Below are positions 51,176-62,400 of a stretch of 64,000 nucleotides of DNA, in pieces. The first letter of the stretch is position 1. Every line of letters begins with the position of its first letter. The DNA comes from Naegleria lovaniensis (taxonomy: Eukaryota; Heterolobosea; Eutetramitea; Acrasida; Naegleriidae), in the NCBI RefSeq assembly GCF_003324165.1, contig NW_025407882.1:62001-126000 (forward strand), given 5' to 3'. The translations under genes and the position numbers were made by a program. The notes under the pieces were generated by a model. The model had not been told where the DNA came from. It saw only the letters and a program-made list of their open reading frames with translations, and did no database searches.

Positions 51176-53636
51176 ATGCACAAAGTGCTCGTGCGGTTTG
51201 AAAGGGGTATACAAACCGAGAAGATTGTCACACAAGTCTCTGCTGAAATCTCGTACCAGATTCTTGTGAAGAAATTATTAGAAAACTTTGAAAAGCTCGA
51301 TGTAGCATCTGAAACAAAATTTCAAATTCATTTCTTCAACGAGACACTCAATGATATTGAACTCATCACCTCCGATGATGGCATCAAATCATTTGTGTCT
51401 CAGATTTCTAAACCAAACGTAAAGAGAGAAAACAAATGTCTCATATTTAAGGTCATAGATCACAAGTCGCTACAAGTTGAAGAGTTTCCTGCTGTAACCA
51501 ACACTCACGCTGAGAAGGCCGGCACCGATTTAAGATTTGCTCCAACGACATTTGAAGTGAAGAGTACTTCCACCACAGCACCGAAACACGTGATCACTAA
51601 ACAGCAGGAAGAGCCACATCAAAATGATTCGAGACTCGCACCCAATTCATTTCTGGTTGAGAACAAAGAGTGTGTTGAGAACGATTCAAGAATTGCCAAC
51701 ACATCATTCCATGTTCCAAATAGCAATGTTCAAGCAATGAACGAACCATCAATGTCAAATGATGATATTTCAGAAACAGCACAAGAAGAGAAGAAATTTG
51801 AACAAGTATTGAATGAAAACTATGGTTCATTGCAATTTATTGCAACAGGTGGATTTGGACAAGTTTACAAAGGAATTAACAAAAAGAATGGAAGACAAGT
51901 TGCAGTGAAAGTGATGAAAACGAGTGATTGGGAAGATGCAAACAAAGTGATCAAAGAATTTCAAAGAATGGTTCAATTAGAACATGAAAATATTGTCAAG
52001 ACATTCAAATCATATTTTGCAGGAGGAATGAAATCAATTGTGATTGAAATGGAGTTAATGATTGGAAGTTTATATGAATTAATCATTTCAAAGAAAGTTG
52101 TATTGAATGAAAAGATGGTTTTGAAAATATTGAAAGAGAGTTGTCAAGCATTGGAGTGGATTCAATCTCGTCACAATATTGTTCATCGGTGAGTATTATG
52201 AATTTGAATTTCTGATTCTTTTACTGAAATATTGTTATGAATTGTTTGTACTTTTCATTTATGAAACACAATATTCACATGTGCTCATTAGAGATATTAA
52301 ACCACATAATATTTTGATAAGAAGATTGGATTTACAAAAAGAAGAGATTGAAATTGGACTTTGTGATTTTGGAATGGCGAGAAGTATTGAATCTGTGAAT
52401 AATACAACACTTGGAGGAACAAATCTTTATTTCTCTCCTGAAGTTATGGATGAATGGAATGGAAGATCCAATCATGAAGAAGTATTTTCATTTTCAAGTG
52501 ATGTATTTGCATTGGGAGTGAGCATTTATCAATTAATGACATTTGATATGAGTACAACATGGTCCACTCTTTCAACACAATCAACTTATGAAAATATTCA
52601 GAAAACCATTCATTCAAATTTAAAATCAAACTCATTTACAGATTTTATTGTGGAATTACTCATTGAAATGTTGAAATCAAAACCAACAGATCGAATCACA
52701 ACCTCTCAAATATTGAATAGAATAGCTCTCTATCAACAATACCAGTATGACCACAAATTAGATCAACACTGTTCGTCAACATCTCAACCCTCCTCAACAT
52801 GGCACGTGGGACTTGTTCAAAATTTTCTTGGAGACATGTACCATAGGAATGATGAGGAATCTTCAAAGGCGTTGGAATGGTACATGAAAGCAGCTGACAA
52901 TGGCAATGCACAAGCACAGTTCGCTCTTGCTGAAATGTACGAAAAAGGACAAGGCATTGAAGTGGATATTCATCAAGCTAAGAGCTGGTATGAGAAATCG
53001 GCCGTTGGTGGTCATGCACAAGCTCAATACAAAGCTGGTGTCTTTTGTGAGTTTGACGGTACACACAAGAAAGCCATGGATTGGTTTCTTAAGGCTGCCG
53101 GTCAAGGAATTGTAGATGCTCAATATCGACTCGGTGTGTTATATTGGAAATCTGATGATGAAAAGCAAGCAATTCGTTGGCTGACAGAAGCTGCATCTCA
53201 ATCTCATATAGAAGCTATGGAATACATTGGAGACATTTATGATAGCAAACAAGAGTATGAAAAAGCTTTGGAATGGTATGAAAAATGTTCAGGTACACAA
53301 CACGTACAATTCAAAATAGCGACAATTTTCAAATACGGATTGCAGAATGAATGCAAAGCGTTTGAGTGGTATTTGAAATCAGCCGAGAATGGTCATCCTA
53401 ATGGTCAATACTCACTTGGAGATTGCTATAGAAACGGGAGCGGTGTATCTCAGGATTTCCACAAGGCCATGGAATGGTATGAGAAATCTGCTAATCAAGG
53501 ATTCTATTTGGCCCAAAAAGAACTCGGTAACATTTATGAAAATGGTGATTGTGGACAAACAAGAAATCTCTCCAAAGCTTTCTATTGGTATTCCAAAAAC
53601 GAGCTTTCTCAAATTATGAGGGTTTACTTAAATTAG
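51176..53636 (+). CDS. PB1-kinase-Sel1 protein, interrupted copy (intact part)
   Basis: Two exons, 51176..52188 and 52292..53636. A PB1-like domain (residues 1-100; HKVLVRFERG, FQIHFFNETLNDIELIT) is followed by a linker and a complete kinase: ATGGFGQVYKG (Gly-rich loop), VAVKVMK (Lys), EFQRMVQLEHENIV (helix C Glu), VHRDIKPHNIL (catalytic loop) and LCDFGMARS. The activation segment carries GGTNLYFSPEV and DVFALGVSIYQL. All catalytic residues are present, so this should be active. Sel1 repeats begin near residue 545 (KALEWYMKAADNGNAQAQFALAEMYEKGQG). Translation then stops at 53636 after a single-base frame change near 53594 (an A-run), although Sel1-coding sequence continues beyond. The intron splits the Arg codon of the HRD motif. 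Confidence 0.85.
51587..52741 (+). repeat. Inverted near-identical segment, left arm
   Basis: This 1155-bp segment (linker, whole kinase domain and its 103-bp intron) is almost identical to the reverse complement of 61510..62665. Intron lengths are equal and only a few bases differ. It implies recent duplication or gene conversion between two convergent genes. Confidence 0.92.
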
Positions 53637-54560
53637 GACACTTCTATCGAACTGGACAAGGAGTTGACAAGAATGTACCAAAAGCCATCGAATGTTATGA
53701 AAAGCTTCCCAGCAATTCTGTTCTGAAGCAGATTTTGAGCTTGGTATTTTATATGAAAGAGGACAGGATGGTATTGGACAAGACATTACCAAAGCATTGG
53801 ATTACTTTAACAAAGCAGCAAAAAGTGAAAACTCCAAATCACAATTACATCTCGGACAACTTTATGAACATGGTCACCTCGTTCAACAAGATATTTCTCA
53901 AGCGCTGTATTGGTACGAAAAAGCAGCTAATAATGACAACAAACATGCTCAATTTCTGTTAGGTCGCATGTATGAAGCAGGTGTCCATGTAAACCGAGAT
54001 TTGGAGCAAGCTTTGAATTGGTATGACAGAGCATCCACAAACTTCAACGTGGTTGCAAATCTCCACAAATACTTGTTGCAACGAAATCTACAGCAGTATT
54101 CTACCTTGACAAGTACACATGAAGACTTTGATTTCAGTGACGAGATGATCAATAAGTATATGGATATTTCTGAAATGGCAACGAGTGATGTAGCATCAGA
54201 GGTCGTTCCACATTGCTCGTATTCGACCTACTTCAATTCTTTGAAATGGAACGAAGAATTAGCCCAAAAGGGAAATCACTTTGCACAACATAATCTCGGT
54301 TATTTGTACTGGAAAGGAATTGGAGTTGAGAAACACATTCAAAAAGCATTAGAATATTTTGAAACAGCAGCCAATAATGGAAATGGTGATGCTCAATTAC
54401 TCATTGGACTTTTATTGAAAAATGGAGAAGATGAAATGAATTTACTTCAAAGCATTTCACGAGGTGTTGAATTTCTTGAAAAATCAGCCAACCAAAACAA
54501 TCTTATTGCGCAAGTGGAACTGGGAAAGTATCATGAACAGCAGCAGAATATGCAAAAGCA
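53637..54560 (+). pseudogene. Sel1-repeat continuation in shifted frames
   Basis: Sel1 coding continues after the stop at 53636 in other frames: YEGLLKLGHFYRTGQGVDK (53605-53700), then from about 53702 the frame holding DFELGILYERGQDG, LHLGQLYEHGHLVQQ and LGYLYWKGIGVEK up to about 54552, where it shifts again. The three shifts (near 53594, 53702, 54552) each correspond to one missing base relative to the repeat pattern in the paralogue; the first two fall in A-runs. Either the gene is decaying or these are assembly base errors in homopolymers. Confidence 0.75.
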
Positions 54561-56855
54561 ATGGAATGGTATGAAAAAGCAGCTTCTGAAGGATTTCAAC
54601 CAGCAATGAGTGCTCTTGGCCACATGTTCGAGCATGGATTAGGTGTGGAACAAAACTACAACACAGCCTACGACTGGTATTCCAAAGCGGATGATCCTCG
54701 AGCGTTTGTTCTCTCGTTCGAACATGGTCTAGTTCTAAACAAAACCGAAAATGAATGTTTTGAAGAGGACGATCCTCTATTGGATGAGAACGATGAACTG
54801 CTGCTGACCATCGACAAGGATGGAACCTTTACTCAAAACTATGATGAACAAGAAGAGGAGTATAACCCACCAACATATGGACCATTGGATGAAAATAATG
54901 ATCATACACCCTCAGTATTCAGCACATACGTTCCACCACCGATGGACCCCGCACAATTAGAGCTTGAAAAGGAAATTGAAAAGTACGAAAGGGACGCAAA
55001 AAGAGGAGATGTACATGCCCAAGTGGCATTGGCAAAACTATATGAACAACAAGATCCAATAGTACATGATCGTGATACCGTTTTTTGGTATTCAAAAGCT
55101 GCCCAGACTGGACATGTTGAATCACAGCTCGCTCTTGCAAGATATTTCAAAAGCAGATACAATTTAAATGAAGCAGTGATATGGTTCAAGAAAGCAGCAT
55201 CCAATGGAAGTATTGAAGCTAATTATGAATGTGGTTTACTCTATCAACATCATCTCTCAGACTCCACCAAAGCGATCGAATGTTTGGAAAAGGCCGCAGC
55301 ACAATCTCATGTGGAATCGATGAAAACTCTTGGATCTATCTATGAATCAACATCATTTTCTAACCCAACCGATGGTGAAAAAGCGATTGAATGGTACTTG
55401 AAATGTGTCGAATCAGGAGGTTACGATGATCTGTATTTTAACATGGCTTTCATTTACGAAAATTCTTTACGAAATCCCAAAACAGCTTTTGAGTGGTATC
55501 TCAAGTCAGCGGAATCTGGTGACGAACGTAGCCAATTTAAAGTTGCAGTTTTCTATAGATTTGGCTTGAGTGTGACAACAATAGATGTCTCCAAAGCAAT
55601 GGAATGGTATGAAAAATCAGCCAAAAACGGTTATGCTGCTGCTCAACAAGAATTAGGCACAATTTATGAAATTGGTGACTGTGGACAAATGAAAGACTAT
55701 TCAAAATCATTCTATTGGTACTCTCAATGTGATCCCAAGTGTAACATTGGAATGGTCTTTTTTAAACTTGGTGAATATTATCGGACTGGAAAAGGAGTTG
55801 AAGTGAATTATGAAAAAGCTTTTGAAAATTATGAAAAGGCTATTAACCTATTTGTCACAGATGCATTATATCCACTCGGCCTCCTCTATGAAAGAGGGCT
55901 TGGTGTTCAACAAGATTGTACCAAAGCTTTAGAATGCTTTGAAAAGGTGGCCAACGAAGGTTTTAATGCCTTGAGTTTGATACATTTAGGAGACGTCTAT
56001 TTATATGGAAAGATAGTTGAGAAAGATATTTCAAAAGCTATTCACTATTATGAACGAGTAGCAACGTCTTTCATGGCCTTTCAAAAACAGCATTATGGAA
56101 ATTTCATGCTAGGACTAATTTATGAAACAGGAATTGATGTTGAGAGAAACTTATCAAAAGCATTGGAATATTATGAAAAGGCCATGCTTGCTCAAAATCT
56201 TGTTGCCAGATTTCATTGGTATCTACTTCAACGAAATGCACAAAATTATGTGAAAACAGCTCAATGGGATTCACATGATTTTTCTGTACTAAATTGGCTT
56301 AGCACTGACTTTTATGACATTTGGGAAGAGAATACAGAACATACTTATGCTACCTATTCTCCAGCCTTGGAATGGTATGAACAATTAGCGAACACAGGTG
56401 ATCATATCGCACAAAATAATCTTGCCTATATTTATTGGAAAGGTATTGGAGTAGAGAAAAATATTCTGAAAGCCTTTGAGTATTTTGAAAAAGCAGCCAA
56501 TAATGGAAATGGCGATGCTCAATTACAAATGGCATTAGTATTTTTACATGATGACCGACAAGGTAGCTGTGCTAAAGGAATTGAAATGCTTGAAAAAAAA
56601 GCCAGTCTTGGAAATATGGGAGCACAATTTGAACTCGGTACCTACTACGAAACAAATCAAGAATATTCTCAAGCGCTGACATGGTATGAACAGTCAGCGT
56701 CTCAAGGTTTCAAGCCAGCAATGCTTGGATTAGGCAATTTGTATGAGAAAGGATTGGGTGTTGAACAAAACGCAAAGGAAGCACTTTTGAGTTGTTATAT
56801 TTTGGCACCTTACACCTTACACTTAGTGTCAGTGTCGTTTGCATTTGACACTTGA
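54561..56855 (+). CDS. Sel1-repeat open frame, tail ends in transposon
   Basis: Open for 764 codons from an ATG at 54561, but this ATG is internal to a Sel1 repeat (AMEWYEKAASEG), so it is probably the 3' part of the kinase gene that starts at 51176. It holds many Sel1-like repeats (KALEYYEKAMLAQN, LAYIYWKGIGVEKNI, LGNLYEKGLGVEQN) and an acidic linker near residues 65-130. The last host codons are before 56789; after that the frame reads into the left end of a transposon and stops at 56855. The original last codons lie beyond the element at 59317. Confidence 0.75.
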   Translation: MEWYEKAASEGFQPAMSALGHMFEHGLGVEQNYNTAYDWYSKADDPRAFVLSFEHGLVLNKTENECFEEDDPLLDENDELLLTIDKDGTFTQNYDEQEEEYNPPTYGPLDENNDHTPSVFSTYVPPPMDPAQLELEKEIEKYERDAKRGDVHAQVALAKLYEQQDPIVHDRDTVFWYSKAAQTGHVESQLALARYFKSRYNLNEAVIWFKKAASNGSIEANYECGLLYQHHLSDSTKAIECLEKAAAQSHVESMKTLGSIYESTSFSNPTDGEKAIEWYLKCVESGGYDDLYFNMAFIYENSLRNPKTAFEWYLKSAESGDERSQFKVAVFYRFGLSVTTIDVSKAMEWYEKSAKNGYAAAQQELGTIYEIGDCGQMKDYSKSFYWYSQCDPKCNIGMVFFKLGEYYRTGKGVEVNYEKAFENYEKAINLFVTDALYPLGLLYERGLGVQQDCTKALECFEKVANEGFNALSLIHLGDVYLYGKIVEKDISKAIHYYERVATSFMAFQKQHYGNFMLGLIYETGIDVERNLSKALEYYEKAMLAQNLVARFHWYLLQRNAQNYVKTAQWDSHDFSVLNWLSTDFYDIWEENTEHTYATYSPALEWYEQLANTGDHIAQNNLAYIYWKGIGVEKNILKAFEYFEKAANNGNGDAQLQMALVFLHDDRQGSCAKGIEMLEKKASLGNMGAQFELGTYYETNQEYSQALTWYEQSASQGFKPAMLGLGNLYEKGLGVEQNAKEALLSCYILAPYTLHLVSVSFAFDT
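56780..56788 (+). repeat. Target-site duplication, left copy (AGCACTTTT)
   Basis: The 9-bp sequence AGCACTTTT directly precedes the element and is repeated at 59317..59325. Nine bases is the usual duplication length for Mutator-like elements. Confidence 0.93.
56789..56824 (+). repeat. MULE terminal inverted repeat, left
   Basis: Begins GAG and ends with GCACCTTACACCTTACACTT, paired with the reverse complement of 59281..59316. Confidence 0.92.
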
Positions 56856-57047
56856 GTGCCAAATGAACGAAGTGTGATTTGTATTTGACACTTGAGTGTA
56901 AGGTGCTATTTGTATTTGACACTTGAGTGTAAGGTGCGAAATGGATGTTGATTGAAATGGAGGTTCTAGTATGTGAAACTAACCGTTAAACTTTGTTCTC
57001 AATAAAACCAACACTTCGTTCCTTAGTATCAAACAATTGATTAAAAA

Positions 57048-59138
57048 ATGGTCAGATTCAACCCTTGGCAACTTCTTTCAGACAAATCGATTCACCATGA
57101 ACATCTTTCTAAAGTTATTCAATATCCGTTGCCCAATATTCTCTACTCATATGAGGGGTCTTCTATTTCTGATAATTCTTTGAAAACGGGAATTCAATAC
57201 AGCATCAAGTTTGGAAGCTACACATCCAAAATCATCAATCAACAAAAGCATAACCTTGCTCATGGATTATGTCGAGGCTGTTATCAATGTCCTGAACATG
57301 GTTGTAATCAAACTGCTGCAAAGAGTGCTCATCGCGCCATTTGTTCGGTACATCAAAAGGAAATGGTATTGTTTGAATGTGTTGTTCAGTTCAAATATTT
57401 CAAGAACGAAATTTCTGGCAAGCAGTTTCTGTTTTGCATTGGTGAACATCTTCATCACAACCCTCCACCTTCAAAAGTAAGCACTGAGGAGAAAGAATTG
57501 TTAGAACATGCATTCCATCAAAATCCTACATTGACCGCAAAACAAGTGACAAGAGGAGTTGGAGTTCCATTTATTCCTGGTGCCCAAAACAGAGCTCTGA
57601 TTAACGGGACAAGAATTCAGAGGATAAGAAGAAAAGCCATGTCTACAAAATTTGGTTCCACTTCCAACTTTGCATCAATTCTTGCTTCGGTTGAGGAGAA
57701 TTTACTTCCCTCATTAACGAAAAACTTGGCAGATGAGTGTCTTTTTGGTATGTCGTTGTCAGATGGATTTGGTAGTTGGGTCCAACAAGTTCAATTTTGT
57801 CCTAAAATAGGTTTCCTAATGTTTCCTATCAGTCGACATTTGATGGAACATGTAGACATGCTAGTCATTGATATGAAACATCAAGCGAAATCAGGGCCGT
57901 TTCTTAATCACCTTGGCATAAGTACATTTTTTGAACATGCGAAAGGAGGAATGTGCTTCCAATTATGCCGCTTTTTAATTGAGAGAGAGGATTATAAAAC
58001 CTGTTTCCGAATGTTCTTGGATGCGTTGGAGTCCGGTGGTTTGGATTTGAAAGAATTGTTTGTAGGCAATGATCGAAGAATCAAGTCCATCCTTGTCGAT
58101 TTTTCTCAGTCTCAGCTTAAGGGATTACGGGAGGCTTTTATGGAGAAATTTGGAAGTGCTGGTAAAGAAGTTGTTGAACAATTGGCATCTGGTTGTTTTA
58201 TTCACTTCAAGAGAAGTGTGAAACGGATGGTAAAGGTTATCCCAGTTGAAGAAGCTGTACGGACGAGAGTGGAAGGTTTGGCCAGTGATATTGAGAAGTT
58301 TAGGTCTGAGAAAGCAATAACAACCATTCTTGATGCAATTGAACTTTATTGTCCAGGTGTGAAGTCGTGGTGTGATTGGTGGCGGCAGTCGCATATTGTT
58401 AAATTGTTACTTGCAACAAGTGCTGTGGAGAATAATCTACCAAGAAACACCAACGTCCAAGAAGTGTTAAATGCTACAGGAGTACCCACTTATGATGGTA
58501 ATGCAATCGTAGAAATTGAAATGATGCTCCGAGAGGATGTTACAGGCGTCATTAAATTATTGGGCCTGAATGAAAATGTGCCACTTTCATATGCTGACAA
58601 CACCAAGCAAGGAAGGAAGAAGAGAAACGAGAAGAGAAAAAGAGCCGACCCTTTCGATTCCAGGCCTGCTGACACAGTGTCAAGAGGCTTGATTCCAACA
58701 AACACCGCTCCTATTGACGCTCTTGAAAACTTTTTAGAAGGATTGAAAACAGACCAACGCACAGCATTGGAAGAGTTCGCCGGTCAGGAAGCTGATGATG
58801 TAATTGAAGACGAAGATTTTCAAGAAGTGGGAGATGGTGAAATTGTTGAAGTGACGTCGGAAGAAGAAGAAAAAGTCGAAGAACCAAAGGCAAAGAAGAA
58901 AAAAGGAGCAACAACTCGAACAACATCCCGTAAGAGCAAAATTATTACAGATTCAGAATCTGAGTACTCATCATCATCTTCAAATGACGTGTTGGACGAA
59001 GTGGATGATGGTTGTACAGCGAGAACTGATCAAATTGTGACCCGAAGCTCTCAAGCAATTTCTTTTGAGCCAGGTCGCTCCTTTGCATTTCACATTGAGC
59101 AAGCCACGAAGTTCGGTCGCAAATCTGCTAATTTTTAA
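57048..59138 (+). CDS. MULE-type transposase
   Basis: Single exon, 696 residues. The N-terminal region has a zinc-binding pattern like the WRKY-GCM1 fingers of MULE transposases: CRGCYQCPEHGC, then VQFKYF and GEHLHHNPPP (His-x-His end). The catalytic core follows the MULE order: MLVIDMKHQ (first Asp), a helix-rich stretch, ILVDFSQSQLKGLREAF (second Asp), and GCFIHFKRSVKRM (the Cys-x-x-His element seen after the second Asp in MULEs). The last acid is probably in the region near residues 430-470, not placed with confidence. The C-terminus is basic then acidic (RKKRNEKRKRADPF, SEEEEKVEEP), with nuclear signals. No frame break was seen. Confidence 0.85.
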   Translation: MVRFNPWQLLSDKSIHHEHLSKVIQYPLPNILYSYEGSSISDNSLKTGIQYSIKFGSYTSKIINQQKHNLAHGLCRGCYQCPEHGCNQTAAKSAHRAICSVHQKEMVLFECVVQFKYFKNEISGKQFLFCIGEHLHHNPPPSKVSTEEKELLEHAFHQNPTLTAKQVTRGVGVPFIPGAQNRALINGTRIQRIRRKAMSTKFGSTSNFASILASVEENLLPSLTKNLADECLFGMSLSDGFGSWVQQVQFCPKIGFLMFPISRHLMEHVDMLVIDMKHQAKSGPFLNHLGISTFFEHAKGGMCFQLCRFLIEREDYKTCFRMFLDALESGGLDLKELFVGNDRRIKSILVDFSQSQLKGLREAFMEKFGSAGKEVVEQLASGCFIHFKRSVKRMVKVIPVEEAVRTRVEGLASDIEKFRSEKAITTILDAIELYCPGVKSWCDWWRQSHIVKLLLATSAVENNLPRNTNVQEVLNATGVPTYDGNAIVEIEMMLREDVTGVIKLLGLNENVPLSYADNTKQGRKKRNEKRKRADPFDSRPADTVSRGLIPTNTAPIDALENFLEGLKTDQRTALEEFAGQEADDVIEDEDFQEVGDGEIVEVTSEEEEKVEEPKAKKKKGATTRTTSRKSKIITDSESEYSSSSSNDVLDEVDDGCTARTDQIVTRSSQAISFEPGRSFAFHIEQATKFGRKSANF

Positions 59139-59280
59139 TAAATAATTAAAAAAAATAAATCGGACAAGTGCTGATGATATTTGGCACTCAAGTGTCAGGT
59201 GCTGTTTGCATTTGGCACTCCAGTGTTAAGTGCTATTTGTATCTCCTTTTTGGGACTACGTGCCATTGCAAACGGCACTA

Positions 59281-59316
59281 AAGTGTAAGGTGTAAGGTGC
59301 TAAAAGGTATGTCCTC
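59281..59316 (-). repeat. MULE terminal inverted repeat, right
   Basis: Reverse complement of the left repeat at 56789..56824 with seven mismatches, clustered in the outer half. Confidence 0.92.
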
Positions 59317-59325
59317 AGCACTTTT
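59317..59325 (+). repeat. Target-site duplication, right copy (AGCACTTTT)
   Basis: Second copy of the 9-bp AGCACTTTT, directly after the right end of the transposon. Confidence 0.93.
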
Positions 59326-59362
59326 ATGGTATTCGAAGGCCAATCAGTTCGAATTTTATTAG
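59317..59362 (+). pseudogene. Displaced 3' end of interrupted Sel1 gene
   Basis: Reading from 59318 gives ALLWYSKANQFEFY then a stop at 59360..59362. This completes the Sel1 repeat cut by the transposon at 56788 (KEALL, then WYSKA). It is the original carboxyl terminus of the left kinase gene, separated from it by 2.5 kb. Confidence 0.88.
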
Positions 59363-59460
59363 CAATACCTGTTTTTACCCGTCCTTATGTGCGGAAAAGA
59401 AAATAAATTGATACTTGAGGTGACGATGATGTATTGAAGTAATATTATTAGAATAACTGG

Positions 59461-62400
59461 TTATTGTTGAGCAGCTTTCAAAGTTGCTAGCATGGAAATG
59501 GCATTCTTGCATCCTTTTTTTGCTGACCTTTCGCAATACTCTGCCGCTTTTTCTCTATCGTTGTTCTTGTAAAGACATGCAAGTAGAAACAATGCATATT
59601 CATTTCCTTGGTTGGCGGATTTTTCAAAATATTCGGCTGCTTTGTCGTAATCAACCTCAACTCCCAAACCAATGTTATAGAAACAGCCAATTTGTAATTG
59701 AGCATCACCATTTCCATTGTTGGCAGACTTGTCAAAATATTCCAACGCTTTTTGCATATTATTTTCAATTTTCCAATAAATATAACCGAGATTATTTTGT
59801 GCAAAACCATCTCCGTTTTGAGATAATTGTTCATACCATTCCATTGATTTTGAATACGTAAAGTATGTCTTTTCTGTGGATTGGTCTTTTAAGCAATGAA
59901 AAATATCGCTTTCGCTAGGACTGAGATTATTAAGATCGCCATATCCACCATAATTGTTTTCAATATTCTCTGCGTTTTTGTATTGTTGATTGTAAGAATA
60001 GAGGAGATGTAAATGAAACCGAGCTACTCTATTCCCGCCCTTCATGGCTTTCTCGTACCAAGCGGTAGCTATGTCTAAATCTCTAGTAACAAATATTCCT
60101 GTTTCATAAATTAGGCCTAACATAAATTGTGCGTGATGGTTACTTGGTGGAGTACCAAAGTTTACCGTTTGGTCATTGGCTGCCATATGCAACCAATTTA
60201 GGGCCTTTGAAATATTTTTTGTAACAATCTTTCCTTCAAGGTAAATTTTCCCTAAATGATACTGTGCAACATTACTTCCAGCTTTAGCTGCTCTTTCAAA
60301 ATAATTCAAAGCTTTGTTAACGTCTTGTTGAACTTCTTCCCCCAGTTGATAGATCAATCCAAGTCGAAGTAATCCTTCGAATGTTGAAGAAGCCTTTTCA
60401 TAGAATTCAATTGCTTTGGCTATGTTTTTGTTCACACTACCTTTACCACATCTATATATTTCTCCAATTCTATAGCATGCCAATTTACCATATTGATCAT
60501 TATTGGAGCTACATTTCATATACCAATCCAATGCCTTTGACTCGTCGCTAAGTTGTCCACAGCTACCATTTTCATATATTGACCCTAATTCGAGTTGGAA
60601 TAATGAACTACCTTCATTGGCTACCCTCTCGTACCACTTTATGGCTTTGCCATATTCATGTGCATTTTTGAAATAGATTGCAATATTGGTTTTTGCTTCC
60701 ATGTGCCCATTTTCTGCTGCCATTTCTAAATATTCTAATCCTTTTGAAGGTTGGCGTAGATATAGATAAAGTGCTCCAACATGGTATTGCGAATTTACAC
60801 ATCCATTATCTGCACTTTTCTTGTACCACATGAGTGCTTTGTCAAAATCAAGTATATTATAATAGGCACGTCCAAGATAATCCATGGCCTCTAGATGCGA
60901 TTGTTCTGCAGCTTTTTCCAACCATGGAATTGCACCTTTCCAGTCTGCGTTAAATATATACATCATACCAAGTTGGTAATTTGCTTCGGCATACCCTTGT
61001 TGAGCTGACAAGAGAAACAATTCACGAGCCTTAACGTGGTCTTGTACACCATCCCATCCTAAGTAATATCTCTTTCCAAGAGCACATTGAGCTTTGGCAT
61101 GACCAGCCGTTGCTGCTTTGTCGTACCATTTAAATATTTTTTCACGTGCGTTACCTTCTACATGTACTTCATTGTTTTCTATCATTTGGGCCAAATCATA
61201 CTGAGCTTCAAGAAATCCATTATTGGCTGCTCTTTCTAACCATGTATGAGCAGCAGCTTTATCTTGTTTCATACCGTTCCCTGTACGATGCATTGTGCCA
61301 AGCATCCATTGAGAGAACGCATTTTCTCTTGACGTTGCTTCTTTTGGTGTTGACGAAGGTGTTGTTTCTTGTTGTTTTGTCGACGAACTGATTTCATCTT
61401 TGCGATTCGAAAGAGATTTTTTCGGATCGAGTACTGATGTTTGTTGATTATTATTCGGAAGGGGTTTACGGCTAGAAACAGCACAAGTGTCTTCTATTTG
61501 TTCTGTTTGATATTGTTGATAGAGAGCTATTCTATTCAATATTTGAGAGGTTGTGATTCGATCTGTTGGTTTTGATTTCAACATTTCAATGAGTAATTCC
61601 ACAATAAAATCTGTAAATGAGTTTGATTTTAAATTTGAATGAATGGTTTTCTGAATATTTTCATAAGTTGATTGTGTTGAAAGAGTGGACCATGTAGTAC
61701 TCATATCAAATGTCATTAATTGATAAATGCTCACTCCCAATGCAAATACATCACTTGAAAATGAAAATACTTCTTCATGATTGGATCCTCCATTCCATTC
61801 ATCCATAACTTCAGGAGAGAAATAAAGATTTGTTCCTCCAAGTGTTGTATTATTCACAGATTCAATACTTCTCGCCATTCCAAAATCACAAAGTCCAATT
61901 TCAATCTCTTCTTTTTGTAAATCCAATCTTCTTATCAAAATATTATGTGGTTTAATATCTCTAATGAGCACATGTGAATATTGTGTTTCATAAATGAAAA
62001 GTACAGACACATCATAACAATATTTCAGTAAAAGAATCAGAAATTCAAATTCATAATACTCACCGATGAACAATATTGTGACGAGATTGAATCCACTCCA
62101 ATGCTTGACAACTCTCTTTCAATATTTTCAAAACCATCTTTTCATTCAATACAACTTTCTTTGAAATGATTAATTCATATAAACTTCCAATCATCAATTC
62201 CATTTCAATCACAATTGATTTCATTCCTCCTGCAAAATATGATTTGAATGTCTTGACAATATTCTCATGTTCTAATTGAGCCATTCTTTGAAATTCTTTG
62301 ATCACTTTGTTCGCATCTTCCCAATCACTCGTTTTCATCACTTTCACTGCAACTTGTCTTCCATTCTTTTTGTTAATTCCTTTATAAACTTGTCCAAATC

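Larger units (their letters stand above)
56789..59316 (+). mobile_element. Mutator-like (MULE) DNA transposon
   Basis: 2528 bp, bounded by a 9-bp direct duplication and 36-bp imperfect terminal inverted repeats (29 of 36 positions match, the inner 20 perfectly). Between them lies one intact transposase gene. Sub-terminal regions carry several copies of a 20-bp unit around CACTTGAGTGTAAGGTGC in direct and inverted orientation, likely transposase-binding sites. It sits inside the last Sel1 repeat of the left kinase gene. Good TSD identity and an open transposase frame suggest a young, possibly active insertion. Confidence 0.93.

Noticed and set aside
57211-57480. Alternative frame inside the transposase
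   Set aside because: Shadow of the 696-codon transposase, which has ordered motifs.
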